Position numbers and translations under genes: made by a program. Positions 8,954 to 17,000 of a stretch of 64,000 nucleotides of DNA are shown here, piece by piece; position 1 is the stretch's first letter, and the number at the start of each line of letters is the position of its first letter. Source of the stretch: Winogradskyella bathintestinalis (GTDB lineage Bacteria; Bacteroidota; Bacteroidia; Flavobacteriales; Flavobacteriaceae); contig NZ_JASDDK010000002.1 in assembly GCF_030407435.1 (NCBI RefSeq), positions 652,702 through 716,701 of the forward strand, read 5' to 3'. The notes under the pieces are model-generated. The model searched no databases and was not told where the DNA came from. It saw only the letters and a list, made by a program, of their open reading frames with translations.

Positions 8954-8961
8954 TATTTTTG
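8954..8961 (+). promoter_or_regulatory. Candidate -7 box of pyrE, very close to the start codon
   Basis: TATTTTTG matches TAnnTTTG and ends only 4 bases before the pyrE ATG at 8966. If used, transcription would start at or next to the initiation codon. No clear -33 TTTG is found at the usual 17-23 base spacing. Confidence 0.45.
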
Positions 8962-8965
8962 TATC

Positions 8966-9610
8966 ATGATTTTTAATAAAGAAACCGCTAAACAGACCGC
9001 CGAGGTTTTACTGCAAATTAATGCTATAAAACTACAACCTAACTCCCCTTTTACTTGGGCTTCTGGTTGGAAATCTCCAATATATTGTGACAATAGAATA
9101 GTACTTTCATTTCCACTAATTAGAAATTATATAAGAGAAACCATTGCTAAAAACATTGAAGATCTTTATGGAAAGCCAGATGTTATTGCAGGTGTAGCAA
9201 CAGGTGCTATTGGCATAGGAGCTTTGGTAGCAGACTACTTAAACCTTCCGTTTATTTATGTAAGACCAGAAGCAAAAAAACACGGCCGTCAAAACCAAAT
9301 TGAAGGTTATATTGAAAAAGGACAAACTGTGGTGGTTGTTGAAGATTTAATTAGTACAGGAATGAGTAGCTTAAATGCTGTAAGAGCTCTTAAAGACGCT
9401 GATGTTAATGTAAAAGGAATGGTGGCGATTTTTTCTTATGGTTTTGATGTGGCTAAAAAGAATTTTGAAGAAGCAGAGATAGAGTTACATACCTTAGGTA
9501 ATTATCAAAATTTATTAGAACAAGCTGTTGAAAATTATTACATTACTAAAGATGAACAAAATATTTTAGCACAATGGAATGCTAATCCTAGTAATTGGAA
9601 TACAGATTGA
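8966..9610 (+). CDS. pyrE: Orotate phosphoribosyltransferase
   Basis: Converts orotate and PRPP to orotidine 5'-monophosphate in de novo pyrimidine synthesis. The 214-residue protein has the PRPP-binding loop TVVVVEDLISTGMSS (about 120-134) and the N-terminal segment FTWASGWKSPIYCDNR, which positions orotate. The length is normal. It is the first gene of a plus-strand run with the SRPBCC protein 103 bases downstream. The other pyrimidine-pathway gene in the window, carA at 20784-21887, is unlinked, so the pathway is dispersed. Confidence 0.97.
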   Translation: MIFNKETAKQTAEVLLQINAIKLQPNSPFTWASGWKSPIYCDNRIVLSFPLIRNYIRETIAKNIEDLYGKPDVIAGVATGAIGIGALVADYLNLPFIYVRPEAKKHGRQNQIEGYIEKGQTVVVVEDLISTGMSSLNAVRALKDADVNVKGMVAIFSYGFDVAKKNFEEAEIELHTLGNYQNLLEQAVENYYITKDEQNILAQWNANPSNWNTD

Positions 9611-9713
9611 TATATTTATAAAATACTATTAGTGGTTAATTTAGATTATAAAAATCATTTTTTTAAAAACTATTTCTTAACGACTAAACTATAAACTACT
9701 TAATATAACACAC

Positions 9714-10109
9714 ATGAAATTAGAATCACCTAAAGTCACTTTAGATAAATCTGCAGCAGAAACGTTTAATTTTCTTTCTGACATTAAAAATTTTGAAAAA
9801 TTAATGCCTGAAAACATTAGCAAATTTGAAGTTTTAGATAATGACAAATTTCTGTTTGCATTAAAAGGTATGCCAGAAATTGTCTTGAAGAAAAAAGAAG
9901 CTATACCAAATAATAAAATTGTTTTAGGAGCTGCAGGTGGAAAATTAGACTTTGCTTTAATTGCCCATATCACAGAAATTAATGACAATACATCTGAGGT
10001 TAAATTAAATTTTGAAGGAGAATTTAATACCATGATAGCAATGATGATTAAAAATCCAATCAAGAAATTTATTGAGACTTTAGCTACCAATATGAAAACA
10101 GAGGTTTAA
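9714..10109 (+). CDS. SRPBCC-fold (START-like) protein
   Basis: Small 131-residue cytoplasmic protein of the SRPBCC (Bet v1/START) fold, shown by the N-terminal strand-helix pattern (VTLDKSAAETFNFLSDIKNF) and the C-terminal long helix (IKNPIKKFIETLATNMK). Such proteins form a hydrophobic ligand cavity; the ligand is unknown. It lies between pyrE and the convergent birA gene; its stop codon overlaps the birA stop by 4 bases, leaving no room for a terminator between them. Confidence 0.75.
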   Translation: MKLESPKVTLDKSAAETFNFLSDIKNFEKLMPENISKFEVLDNDKFLFALKGMPEIVLKKKEAIPNNKIVLGAAGGKLDFALIAHITEINDNTSEVKLNFEGEFNTMIAMMIKNPIKKFIETLATNMKTEV

Positions 10110-10837
10110 TATAATAACTTTACTTCTTTTAAATCGAAGGATTTAATAATTTCATCTTCTGTCCAGATTTGTAATTGTCCGTTTTCAGTGACACCTTTTA
10201 TAATTCCAACAAAATGTTCATTGTTTGAATTTCTGAAAGTAGAAGGTTTATCTTTTCGGAATAGTAGATTTTCGTATTCCGATTTAATGGTCGTAAACTT
10301 CTTGGAATCTAAAATACCCAAATAAATTTTTAACTGTTTTAAAACTTCAGAAAGCACTTCATCTTTATTATAAATAACACCGGTTAACAAACTCATAGAA
10401 GTTGCATGTGGCAAGTTGTTGTAAAATTTCTGATTCACATTTATTCCAAAACCAATTATGGAACCTAACAAATTGCTGTTCTTTATGACATTTTCAATTA
10501 AAATACCACACAATTTTGTGTCTGCTGACAAAATGTCGTTAGGCCATTTTATCCGTAATTGAGGTATTTTAAAAGTACTTAATGCTTTAAAAATTGCCAA
10601 AGAGACGGCCATACTAATATAAAACTGTCTATTAATATCAAAATGCTTTAGTCGCTTAAACACACTTACTGTAAGGTTTTTACCATTTTCAGCTTGCCAT
10701 ATTGCTCCCATCTGTCCCCTTCCTTCATTTTGGGTTTCTGCAACTATTACGGTATAATCTTTAGGCAAAGCAACGTTTACCATATCCTTTAGGTAGGTAT
10801 TTGTTGAGTCAATGGCATCAAGTTTGATTATATACAT
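10106..10837 (-). CDS. birA: Biotin--[acetyl-CoA carboxylase] ligase
   Basis: Makes biotinyl-AMP and transfers biotin to the carrier lysine of carboxylases. The 243 residues carry the ligase motif GRGQMGAIW (39-47) that binds biotinyl-AMP, KWPND (97-101) and CGILIE. The N-terminal helix-turn-helix of E. coli BirA is absent, so this is a monofunctional ligase that does not repress biotin genes itself. It is convergent with the SRPBCC gene and divergent from rsfS (107 bases). Confidence 0.95.
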   Translation of the reverse strand: MYIIKLDAIDSTNTYLKDMVNVALPKDYTVIVAETQNEGRGQMGAIWQAENGKNLTVSVFKRLKHFDINRQFYISMAVSLAIFKALSTFKIPQLRIKWPNDILSADTKLCGILIENVIKNSNLLGSIIGFGINVNQKFYNNLPHATSMSLLTGVIYNKDEVLSEVLKQLKIYLGILDSKKFTTIKSEYENLLFRKDKPSTFRNSNNEHFVGIIKGVTENGQLQIWTEDEIIKSFDLKEVKLLY

Positions 10838-10916
10838 TTAATAAACAATTTTATAAGCAAATATATTTTATAGTTTTCTTATGACAATTTAAGAGTTACA
10901 AGAACTAAAAAAATAA

Positions 10917-10924
10917 TAACTTTG
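10917..10924 (+). promoter_or_regulatory. Candidate -7 box for the rsfS-ftsH transcription unit
   Basis: TAACTTTG fits TAnnTTTG, 20 bases before the rsfS ATG. A weak TTA at 10896-10898, 18 bases upstream, is the only -33 candidate. Confidence 0.5.
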
Positions 10925-10944
10925 CACAAAATTAATTCAATTTA

Positions 10945-11316
10945 ATGACGAAAGAAAATACTAATGCAGACCAACTCATTACAACCATAATTGGTGGTAT
11001 AGAAGAAGTAAAAGGAAAAGAAATTACAATTTTAGATTTAAGAGAAATAGAAAATACAGTTTGTGATTATTTTATTGTTTGCGAAGGTTCTTCCAACACG
11101 CAAGTAAACGCAATCGTCAATTCCATACAAAAACAAGTTAGTAAAACACTTAAAGACAAACCTTGGCATGTTGAAGGTACCGACAATGCTGAATGGGTAT
11201 TGATGGACTATGTGAATGTGGTAGTACATGTTTTTCAAAAACATATAAGAGAATACTACGATATTGAAAGTCTTTGGGGAGATGCTAAAACAACCCAAAT
11301 AGAAACAAGTTACTAA
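10945..11316 (+). CDS. rsfS: Ribosome silencing factor RsfS
   Basis: Binds ribosomal protein uL14 and blocks joining of the 30S and 50S subunits when nutrients are scarce. The 123 residues match the DUF143/Iojap family, with the typical segments DYFIVCEGSSNTQVNAI and PWHVEGTDNAEWVLMDYVNVVVHVF (shown here only as landmarks at about 36-52 and 73-97). The ftsH gene starts 18 bases after its stop, so both are probably on one transcript. Confidence 0.95.
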   Translation: MTKENTNADQLITTIIGGIEEVKGKEITILDLREIENTVCDYFIVCEGSSNTQVNAIVNSIQKQVSKTLKDKPWHVEGTDNAEWVLMDYVNVVVHVFQKHIREYYDIESLWGDAKTTQIETSY

Positions 11317-11334
11317 CAACGAGAAACGCTACTA

Positions 11335-13278
11335 ATGGCTAAAGACAATAAAAATTCAAACAAAAAACCAAAACTAAGTCCATATTGGATTTACGGAATT
11401 ATCATCGCGGTATTTCTATCTATCCAGATATTTTCTGGAGGATTTGGAGGTTCAACTGGTACACAAACCACTCCAGCACAATTTTTAGAATATTTAAATA
11501 AAGGGGATGTTGCAAAGATTGAAATTGTTAATAAAAGAGAGGCGAGAGTTTATTTAACTACAGAAGCCAAAGAGCAAGCTCCACACAAAAAAACAAAACC
11601 TAATTCTATAATTCCTTCTGTAACACCTACTCCAAATTATAAATTTGAATTTGGAGATCTTCAAAATTTTGAAAAGGAAGTTAATGAAGTAATTAAAACG
11701 AATAATCTTGATACCGAATTAGTCTACGAAACTGAACAAAATGTTTGGGGAGATTTCCTACTGACATTATTGCCATTTATTTTAATTATTGGTGTTTGGA
11801 TTTTCATTATGCGACGTATGTCTGGAGGCGGTGGCGGCGGAGCTGGCGGACAGATTTTCAATATCGGAAAATCTAAAGCCAAACTTTTCGATGAAAAAAT
11901 CGACACAAAAACGTCTTTCAAAGATGTTGCTGGTTTAGAAGGCGCGAAAGAAGAAGTTCAAGAGATTGTAGATTTCTTGAAATTCCCTGAAAAATATACC
12001 GCTTTAGGTGGTAAAATTCCTAAAGGAGCCTTATTAGTTGGCCCTCCGGGAACAGGTAAAACGTTACTAGCTAAAGCTGTTGCAGGTGAAGCACAGGTAC
12101 CATTTTTCTCTCTATCCGGATCGGATTTTGTTGAAATGTTTGTGGGTGTCGGAGCTTCAAGAGTTAGAGATTTGTTTAAGCAAGCTAAGGAAAAATCCCC
12201 GTCAATTATTTTCATTGATGAAATTGATGCCATTGGTAGAGCGAGAGGAAAAAATAACATGTCGGGTTCTAATGACGAACGAGAAAACACCTTGAACCAA
12301 CTGTTAACTGAGATGGATGGATTTGGGACCAATACAAATGTTATTGTATTGGCAGCAACCAACAGAGCTGATGTTTTAGACAGCGCATTAATGAGAGCTG
12401 GTCGTTTTGATCGTCAGATTTATGTTGATTTGCCTGATGTGAGAGAGCGTAAGGAAATTTTTGAAGTGCATTTACGTCCGCTTAAGAAAGAAGAAACTTT
12501 AGATATTGATTTCTTAGCCAAGCAAACTCCTGGGTTTTCTGGTGCTGATATCGCCAATGTTTGTAATGAAGCTGCATTAATCGCTGCTAGAAAAGGTAAG
12601 AAAGCTGTTAACAAACAAGATTTCTTAGATGCTGTTGATAGAATCATTGGTGGTTTAGAAAAGAAAAATAAAATAATCACTCCAGAGGAAAAACGCGCAG
12701 TTGCTTTCCACGAAGCCGGTCATGCTACAGTAAGCTGGATGCTTGAACATGCTGCACCATTAGTAAAAGTAACTATTGTACCAAGAGGTCGATCTTTGGG
12801 TGCGGCTTGGTATTTACCTGAAGAACGCTTAATCGTTCATCCTGAGCAAATGCTAGATGAAATGTGTGCTGCTTTAGGAGGTAGAGCTGCAGAGAAAGTG
12901 ATTTTTGATAAAATTTCTACAGGAGCTTTGAGTGATTTAGAAAAGGTAACTAAACAAGCAAGAGCTATGGTTACTGTTTATGGCTTAAGTGATAAAGTTG
13001 GTAACTTAACGTATTATGATTCTTCTGGACAGTCTGAATATGGTTTTACAAAACCTTATAGTGAAAAGACAGCAGAACTTATTGATAAAGAAATTTCGAA
13101 TATTATCGAAGAGCAGTATCAACGTGCTATTGAATTATTGAAAAACAATAAAGATAAGCTCACAGAATTAGCGGAAGTATTATTAGATAAAGAAGTAATT
13201 TTTAAAGATAATCTCGAAAAAATATTTGGAAAGCGTGCGTTTGAAAAACCGGTTATCCATAAAGAAGAGGAAGCGTAA
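11335..13278 (+). CDS. ftsH: ATP-dependent zinc metalloprotease FtsH
   Basis: Membrane-anchored AAA+ protease that extracts and degrades membrane and short-lived cytoplasmic proteins. The 647 residues show a first membrane helix (about 16-35), a periplasmic domain (40-138), a second helix (about 141-160), a Gly-rich linker (163-172), Walker A GPPGTGKT (236-243), Walker B FIDEID (293-298), the second region of homology ending GRFDR, and the protease motif HEAGH (459-463). All catalytic residues are present. A terminator hairpin follows, so the next gene is set apart. In many bacteria FtsH controls lipid balance, which fits the lipid genes downstream, but a functional link here is inference. 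Confidence 0.98.
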   Translation: MAKDNKNSNKKPKLSPYWIYGIIIAVFLSIQIFSGGFGGSTGTQTTPAQFLEYLNKGDVAKIEIVNKREARVYLTTEAKEQAPHKKTKPNSIIPSVTPTPNYKFEFGDLQNFEKEVNEVIKTNNLDTELVYETEQNVWGDFLLTLLPFILIIGVWIFIMRRMSGGGGGGAGGQIFNIGKSKAKLFDEKIDTKTSFKDVAGLEGAKEEVQEIVDFLKFPEKYTALGGKIPKGALLVGPPGTGKTLLAKAVAGEAQVPFFSLSGSDFVEMFVGVGASRVRDLFKQAKEKSPSIIFIDEIDAIGRARGKNNMSGSNDERENTLNQLLTEMDGFGTNTNVIVLAATNRADVLDSALMRAGRFDRQIYVDLPDVRERKEIFEVHLRPLKKEETLDIDFLAKQTPGFSGADIANVCNEAALIAARKGKKAVNKQDFLDAVDRIIGGLEKKNKIITPEEKRAVAFHEAGHATVSWMLEHAAPLVKVTIVPRGRSLGAAWYLPEERLIVHPEQMLDEMCAALGGRAAEKVIFDKISTGALSDLEKVTKQARAMVTVYGLSDKVGNLTYYDSSGQSEYGFTKPYSEKTAELIDKEISNIIEEQYQRAIELLKNNKDKLTELAEVLLDKEVIFKDNLEKIFGKRAFEKPVIHKEEEA

Positions 13279-13297
13279 ATCTTTTAGACATTCTTAT

Positions 13298-13337
13298 AAA
13301 AAACTTAAATTGACCTATTGTTAATTTAAGTTTTTTT
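13298..13337 (+). terminator. Intrinsic terminator after ftsH
   Basis: A 14-base stem, AAAAAACTTAAATT at 13298-13311 pairing with 13323-13336, with an 11-base loop and a T-run on the 3' arm. It separates rsfS-ftsH from the LUD-cdsA-psd operon. Confidence 0.7.
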
Positions 13338-13382
13338 ATATTTGGGAATCACAGATATATCAGGATTAATAGCAACAATTGA

Positions 13383-13991
13383 ATGAGCTTATTTCGTAAA
13401 TTCTTCGGCAAAAAGTCTGAACAGACTGAAGAAAACATACCAAATCAAGAGCGTGGCAAATATATGCCTGAAGTTAAGCTACCTGTAGATGAACGTTTTA
13501 CCATTAACTTTAAGGCTAATGGCGGAAAATTTTTATATTGTGAAAATATTGAAGAGGTAAAAGATAGTTTTAATGCTATTTTACACGAAAACAATTGGCA
13601 TAACGAAAACGTTTTTCTAATAGACAAACGTTTATCGGAAGTATTCAATGATTTTAATCTCAAAACGACAAAGCAATTAACGGATAGTGCTTATTTTTTA
13701 TCGACTTGTGAATATTTAATCTCTGATGATGGTTCGTTATTAATATCATCAAATCAAATTGCAGAAAAAAAATTAATAGAATTACCAGATCATTTTATTA
13801 TTTACGCCACTACTAGTCAATTTGTAGAGACCATAGGAGAAGGTCTTAAGGGTATTAAAGCAAAAAGTAAATCTGCGATACCTACAAACATTACTACCAT
13901 AAAGCATTTTAAGACGGCCGATGATAAAGACTTTTTAACGTACGGAAGTAGTTCTAAAAACCTATATTTACTTCTACTAGAAGACTTATAA
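13383..13991 (+). CDS. LUD-domain protein (LutB/LutC-like)
   Basis: A 202-residue protein of the LUD (DUF162) family related to subunits of lactate oxidation, but without the iron-sulfur motifs of LutB. The conserved tail has SSNQIAEKKLIELPDHFIIYAT and a region following it (about 120-175) typical of the domain. It begins 91 bases after ftsH beyond a terminator and its stop codon overlaps the cdsA start (TAATG), so translation is coupled to phospholipid synthesis. Whether it acts on lactate is doubtful; the coupling suggests a role tied to lipid metabolism or envelope stress, which is inference. Confidence 0.78.
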   Translation: MSLFRKFFGKKSEQTEENIPNQERGKYMPEVKLPVDERFTINFKANGGKFLYCENIEEVKDSFNAILHENNWHNENVFLIDKRLSEVFNDFNLKTTKQLTDSAYFLSTCEYLISDDGSLLISSNQIAEKKLIELPDHFIIYATTSQFVETIGEGLKGIKAKSKSAIPTNITTIKHFKTADDKDFLTYGSSSKNLYLLLLEDL

Positions 13992-14812
13992 TGAAAGAAT
14001 TAGCTATAAGAGCCTTTTCCGGTGCTATTTATGCCTCACTATTAATTGGCTCCCTCTTTTTACAAGACGCCTCAATTATTTTAATTGGAATATTTGGTAT
14101 TATTTCTTTATCAGAACTTAGCAATCTAATAAAGTTAAAAGGATACATTCATTATGCTGTTTTTATTCTTATTTATGGTGGATTTTGGTATTTCTGTTTA
14201 CAGAATTTAGATGTAATAGAAAGTGATAAGGCGATTCAAATTTTAACGGTCATAACTATATTCGTAAATTTAATTTTAATTAAGGATTTATTTACTTCGA
14301 AACGAATTCCACTTTTTGAATCTAAACGCTATATCGTTTCCACCTTTTATTTAACTAGTGGTTTTGTTTTTATTTTACTTGTTGCTAATTATCACAATTC
14401 ATTTACTCCATTGTTACTATTAGGCGCTTTAATTTTAATGTGGATCAACGATAGTGCGGCATATTTAGTAGGTAAGAATTTTGGAAAGCAAAAATTATTT
14501 CCGAGTATATCTCCTAAAAAAACAGTTGAAGGTTTCTTAGGCGGCCTATTTTTTGCCTGTGTGTCTAGTTATTTCATTGCTGAATATACGGATACTCTAA
14601 ATTTTAATTCATGGTTAATATTAGCAATCGTTATCAGTGTTTTTGGTACGCTAGGAGACTTGATTGAATCGAAATTTAAACGCCAAGCGGGTGTAAAAGA
14701 TAGTGGAGTTATAATGCCAGGGCATGGTGGACTGCTCGATCGATTAGATAGTCTTATATTTGCTGCACCATTTATTTATTTATTTTTAAGAATTTCAGGT
14801 CATGTTTCATAA
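13991..14812 (+). CDS. cdsA: Phosphatidate cytidylyltransferase
   Basis: Integral membrane enzyme that makes CDP-diacylglycerol from phosphatidate and CTP. The 273 residues form about eight hydrophobic segments. The family signature is in the C-terminal half: SPKKTVEGFLGG (about 175-186), FGTLGDLIESKFKR and VKDSGVIMPGHGGLLDRLDS (about 236-255). Its start overlaps the LUD gene by one base and its end overlaps psd by 11 bases. Together with psd this supplies two steps of phosphatidylethanolamine synthesis; the linking enzyme, phosphatidylserine synthase, is not in the window. Confidence 0.96.
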   Translation: MKELAIRAFSGAIYASLLIGSLFLQDASIILIGIFGIISLSELSNLIKLKGYIHYAVFILIYGGFWYFCLQNLDVIESDKAIQILTVITIFVNLILIKDLFTSKRIPLFESKRYIVSTFYLTSGFVFILLVANYHNSFTPLLLLGALILMWINDSAAYLVGKNFGKQKLFPSISPKKTVEGFLGGLFFACVSSYFIAEYTDTLNFNSWLILAIVISVFGTLGDLIESKFKRQAGVKDSGVIMPGHGGLLDRLDSLIFAAPFIYLFLRISGHVS

Positions 14813-15455
14813 AGAAGGTCATAAAATTATTTTTACAACACTTGTTATTGTTGTAGGTTCATTTTTTTTAATCGACGGTTATATCACAAACGAGTGGATT
14901 AGAAAAGGTTTAATGCTAACAATTCTAGTTGTTTTTCTTTTAATTTTACAATTTTTTAGAAACCCGAAACGAAGTACGCTCTCTAATGATAAGCAAGCAT
15001 TATCGCCTGTAGATGGTAAAGTAGTCGTTATCGAAGAAGTAGAAGAGAATGAAGTGTTTAAAGATAAACGCATACAGGTTTCTGTCTTTATGTCTCCAGT
15101 AAATGTACATGTTACTCGTTATCCGATTTCAGGCAATGTTACTTATAGCAAATATCACCCAGGCAAATATTTAGTTGCATGGCACCCGAAAGCTAGTTTA
15201 GAAAACGAACGCACAACAGTAGTTGTAGAAAATGAGAGTTTTGGTAAGGTTCTACATCGACAGATTGCAGGAGCACTAGCGAAACGTATCGTTAACTACG
15301 CTATAGTGGATACCAAAGTAAATCAAGGTACTGATTCTGGATTTATAAAGTTTGGCTCACGCGTCGATTTATTCTTACCATTAGATGCAGATATTAAAGT
15401 AGAACTTAATCAAAAAGTTCGTGGTGGCGAAAGTGTCATTGCTGAGATGAAATGA
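14802..15455 (+). CDS. psd: Phosphatidylserine decarboxylase, short type
   Basis: Removes CO2 from phosphatidylserine to give phosphatidylethanolamine. It is made as a proenzyme of 217 residues that cleaves itself at a Gly-Ser pair to form the pyruvoyl group; the site is visible as FGSRVDLFLP near residues 186-195. Two hydrophobic helices lie near the N-terminus (about 8-27 and 33-50). It has the size of the archaeal/Bacteroidota short Psd type rather than the E. coli one. It overlaps both neighbours: 11 bases with cdsA and an ATGA overlap with the acyl-CoA-binding protein gene. Confidence 0.95.
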   Translation: MFHKEGHKIIFTTLVIVVGSFFLIDGYITNEWIRKGLMLTILVVFLLILQFFRNPKRSTLSNDKQALSPVDGKVVVIEEVEENEVFKDKRIQVSVFMSPVNVHVTRYPISGNVTYSKYHPGKYLVAWHPKASLENERTTVVVENESFGKVLHRQIAGALAKRIVNYAIVDTKVNQGTDSGFIKFGSRVDLFLPLDADIKVELNQKVRGGESVIAEMK

Positions 15456-15718
15456 CCTCTAAAGAACTAGATATAGAATTTATTGCGGCTGTTGATCGTG
15501 TAAACGAGCATACAGAACCCTTTCCTGCTGATTTTTTATTGCGTCTTTATGCGTATTATAAAAAAGCAACAAATAATTACAGTCGTCCTAGTAGTCGTAA
15601 ACCTATAATCAACGCGTTTAAAACCAATGCTTTATTTCAAATAAAAGATATTACCGAGGATGAGGCTAAACAAGAATATATCAATCTCGTGACCAATTAT
15701 TTTCTATACAGAAAATAA
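15452..15718 (+). CDS. Acyl-CoA-binding protein
   Basis: An 88-residue four-helix protein of the ACBP family that carries long-chain acyl-CoA esters in the cytoplasm. The core motif FLLRLYAYYKKATNNY is seen (about 28-43); the usual basic residues for the CoA phosphate (YYKKAT) are kept. ACBP is rare in bacteria outside a few phyla. Its ATGA overlap with psd puts it in the phospholipid operon, where it could supply acyl-CoA for lipid remodelling (inference). Confidence 0.9.
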   Translation: MTSKELDIEFIAAVDRVNEHTEPFPADFLLRLYAYYKKATNNYSRPSSRKPIINAFKTNALFQIKDITEDEAKQEYINLVTNYFLYRK

Positions 15719-15819
15719 AACAGATGTAAGTCAGTCCATTGTTAGATTTGAAATTATAACTAAATTGAACTGAAAGGAGTGGCTTAATTTTGATACCTGA
15801 ATATAATAATTTAAGCTAC

Positions 15820-15918
15820 TTATATAGGACTCCACATGTCGTTTAGAACTAAGTATATTCCATCAGTCCCGCTTTCTACTTCTTGTTTCTTACCGTAAGT
15901 AAATAATACTTTAATCTC
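15820..15918 (-). other. Short coding-like stretch after the DDAH-like gene
   Basis: A 32-codon open frame on the minus strand that overlaps the end of the DDAH-like gene in another frame. It begins after two TAA codons and its only ATG is near the end. The translation (EIKVLFTYGKKQEVESGTDG, then IYLVLNDMWSPI) is protein-like. It could be a gene remnant or a chance frame; I do not recognise it. Confidence 0.15.
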
Positions 15919-16822
15919 TTATTAATGGCAGAGTAGAACAGCGTAATAACCCCTCTTGTTTTGCAATTTCTGCATACGGAACTTCTTCAACTATAAAACC
16001 TTTTTCTCGTAGCCAATTATTTAATCTTGTGAAATTTTTCTCAGAAATAATAACCTCTTCAGAGATTGAAAAGACATTACTATTCATGTTATACATTTCT
16101 TCTTTTGTAATTTCGAAAACATTGTCTTTCCCAAAGAAATCTAATAACCACTGATATTCTTTTTCAATTAAAAAACCGTTTTTATGTAGAATAGCTTTAT
16201 CCTTTCCTATAGGTTGAAAACAACAGTCTAAATGCAAAGCATTCTCTTTAGGATCTGTGTTAGACTTACGCAATTCGAAGGCCTTTACAGTTTTATGAGG
16301 AAACAATTCTTGTATGGCGATTACCGCATCCATATTAGTACGTGCCGTAATATAATCTTTATAATCCTCCCCTGAATAAGTGCCAATAAATATAAAATCA
16401 TTCCATGGCATAACATCACCACCTTCTACATGACATTCTTCGGGCAGTTCGATAATATTTGCCTTTTCTATTTTATCCAAAATATGTTGAATAGCTTCAT
16501 ATTCCCGCTCGCGGTCTGGTAAAATGTTTGCTTTAATTAGTTTATCCTCTATAACAAACGCAATATCTCTTGAAAATATTTGATTATAATCTAGAATGAC
16601 TTTCGGCCTATAAACCGTAACATCATACTTATTAAAAATTGCTGCCACTGCTTCTATTTCCTTTTCCATATCTTCCTCGTTTGGATAAGTACCCGCCTTT
16701 ATATGCTGTATAGATTTAGGATCATAAGCTTCTGCAATAGATGGAATTGCACCAATACTTTTAGTTGTCCCTAGAATTACGGCCTTGAGCCTTGAGGTTT
16801 CATTTTGAATATTTAAATTCAT
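15911..16822 (-). CDS. DDAH/arginine-deiminase-family guanidino hydrolase
   Basis: Pentein-fold enzyme of 303 residues related to dimethylarginine dimethylaminohydrolase. Motifs are FSRDIA (83-88), EGGD (133-136), the catalytic HLD (His 197) and a C-terminal nucleophile in LLRCSTLPL (Cys 295). It should hydrolyse the guanidino group of arginine or a methylated arginine to citrulline. It lies downstream of gltA on the same strand, but a terminator hairpin and 178 bases separate them. Together with the CtlX gene at 1492-2424 it suggests a guanidino-compound salvage route split into two places; the true substrate is not shown. Confidence 0.85.
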   Translation of the reverse strand: MNLNIQNETSRLKAVILGTTKSIGAIPSIAEAYDPKSIQHIKAGTYPNEEDMEKEIEAVAAIFNKYDVTVYRPKVILDYNQIFSRDIAFVIEDKLIKANILPDREREYEAIQHILDKIEKANIIELPEECHVEGGDVMPWNDFIFIGTYSGEDYKDYITARTNMDAVIAIQELFPHKTVKAFELRKSNTDPKENALHLDCCFQPIGKDKAILHKNGFLIEKEYQWLLDFFGKDNVFEITKEEMYNMNSNVFSISEEVIISEKNFTRLNNWLREKGFIVEEVPYAEIAKQEGLLRCSTLPLIRD

Positions 16823-16949
16823 ACTATTTAACTATTTATCTTTTTAATCAATCATTACTCAATCGCTCTTAAGAGGACTTGAATTAAAGAAATTCCATTG
16901 GTTGTCAACTTAAAATTCAGGATGTTAACACATCTTAATGTTGAAAATA

Positions 16950-16980
16950 AAAAAAGCTTCATAACAAAATATGAAGCTTA
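16950..16980 (-). terminator. Terminator after gltA
   Basis: On the minus strand AAGCTTCAT (16971-16979) pairs with ATGAAGCTT (16954-16962) around an 8-base loop, followed by a run of T (A bases 16947-16955 on the plus strand). Confidence 0.7.
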
Positions 16981-17000
16981 TATAAAAATTTTATTATAAA

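Noticed and set aside
12080-12295. 71-codon frame inside ftsH
   Set aside because: Out-of-frame shadow of a perfectly conserved AAA+ region.
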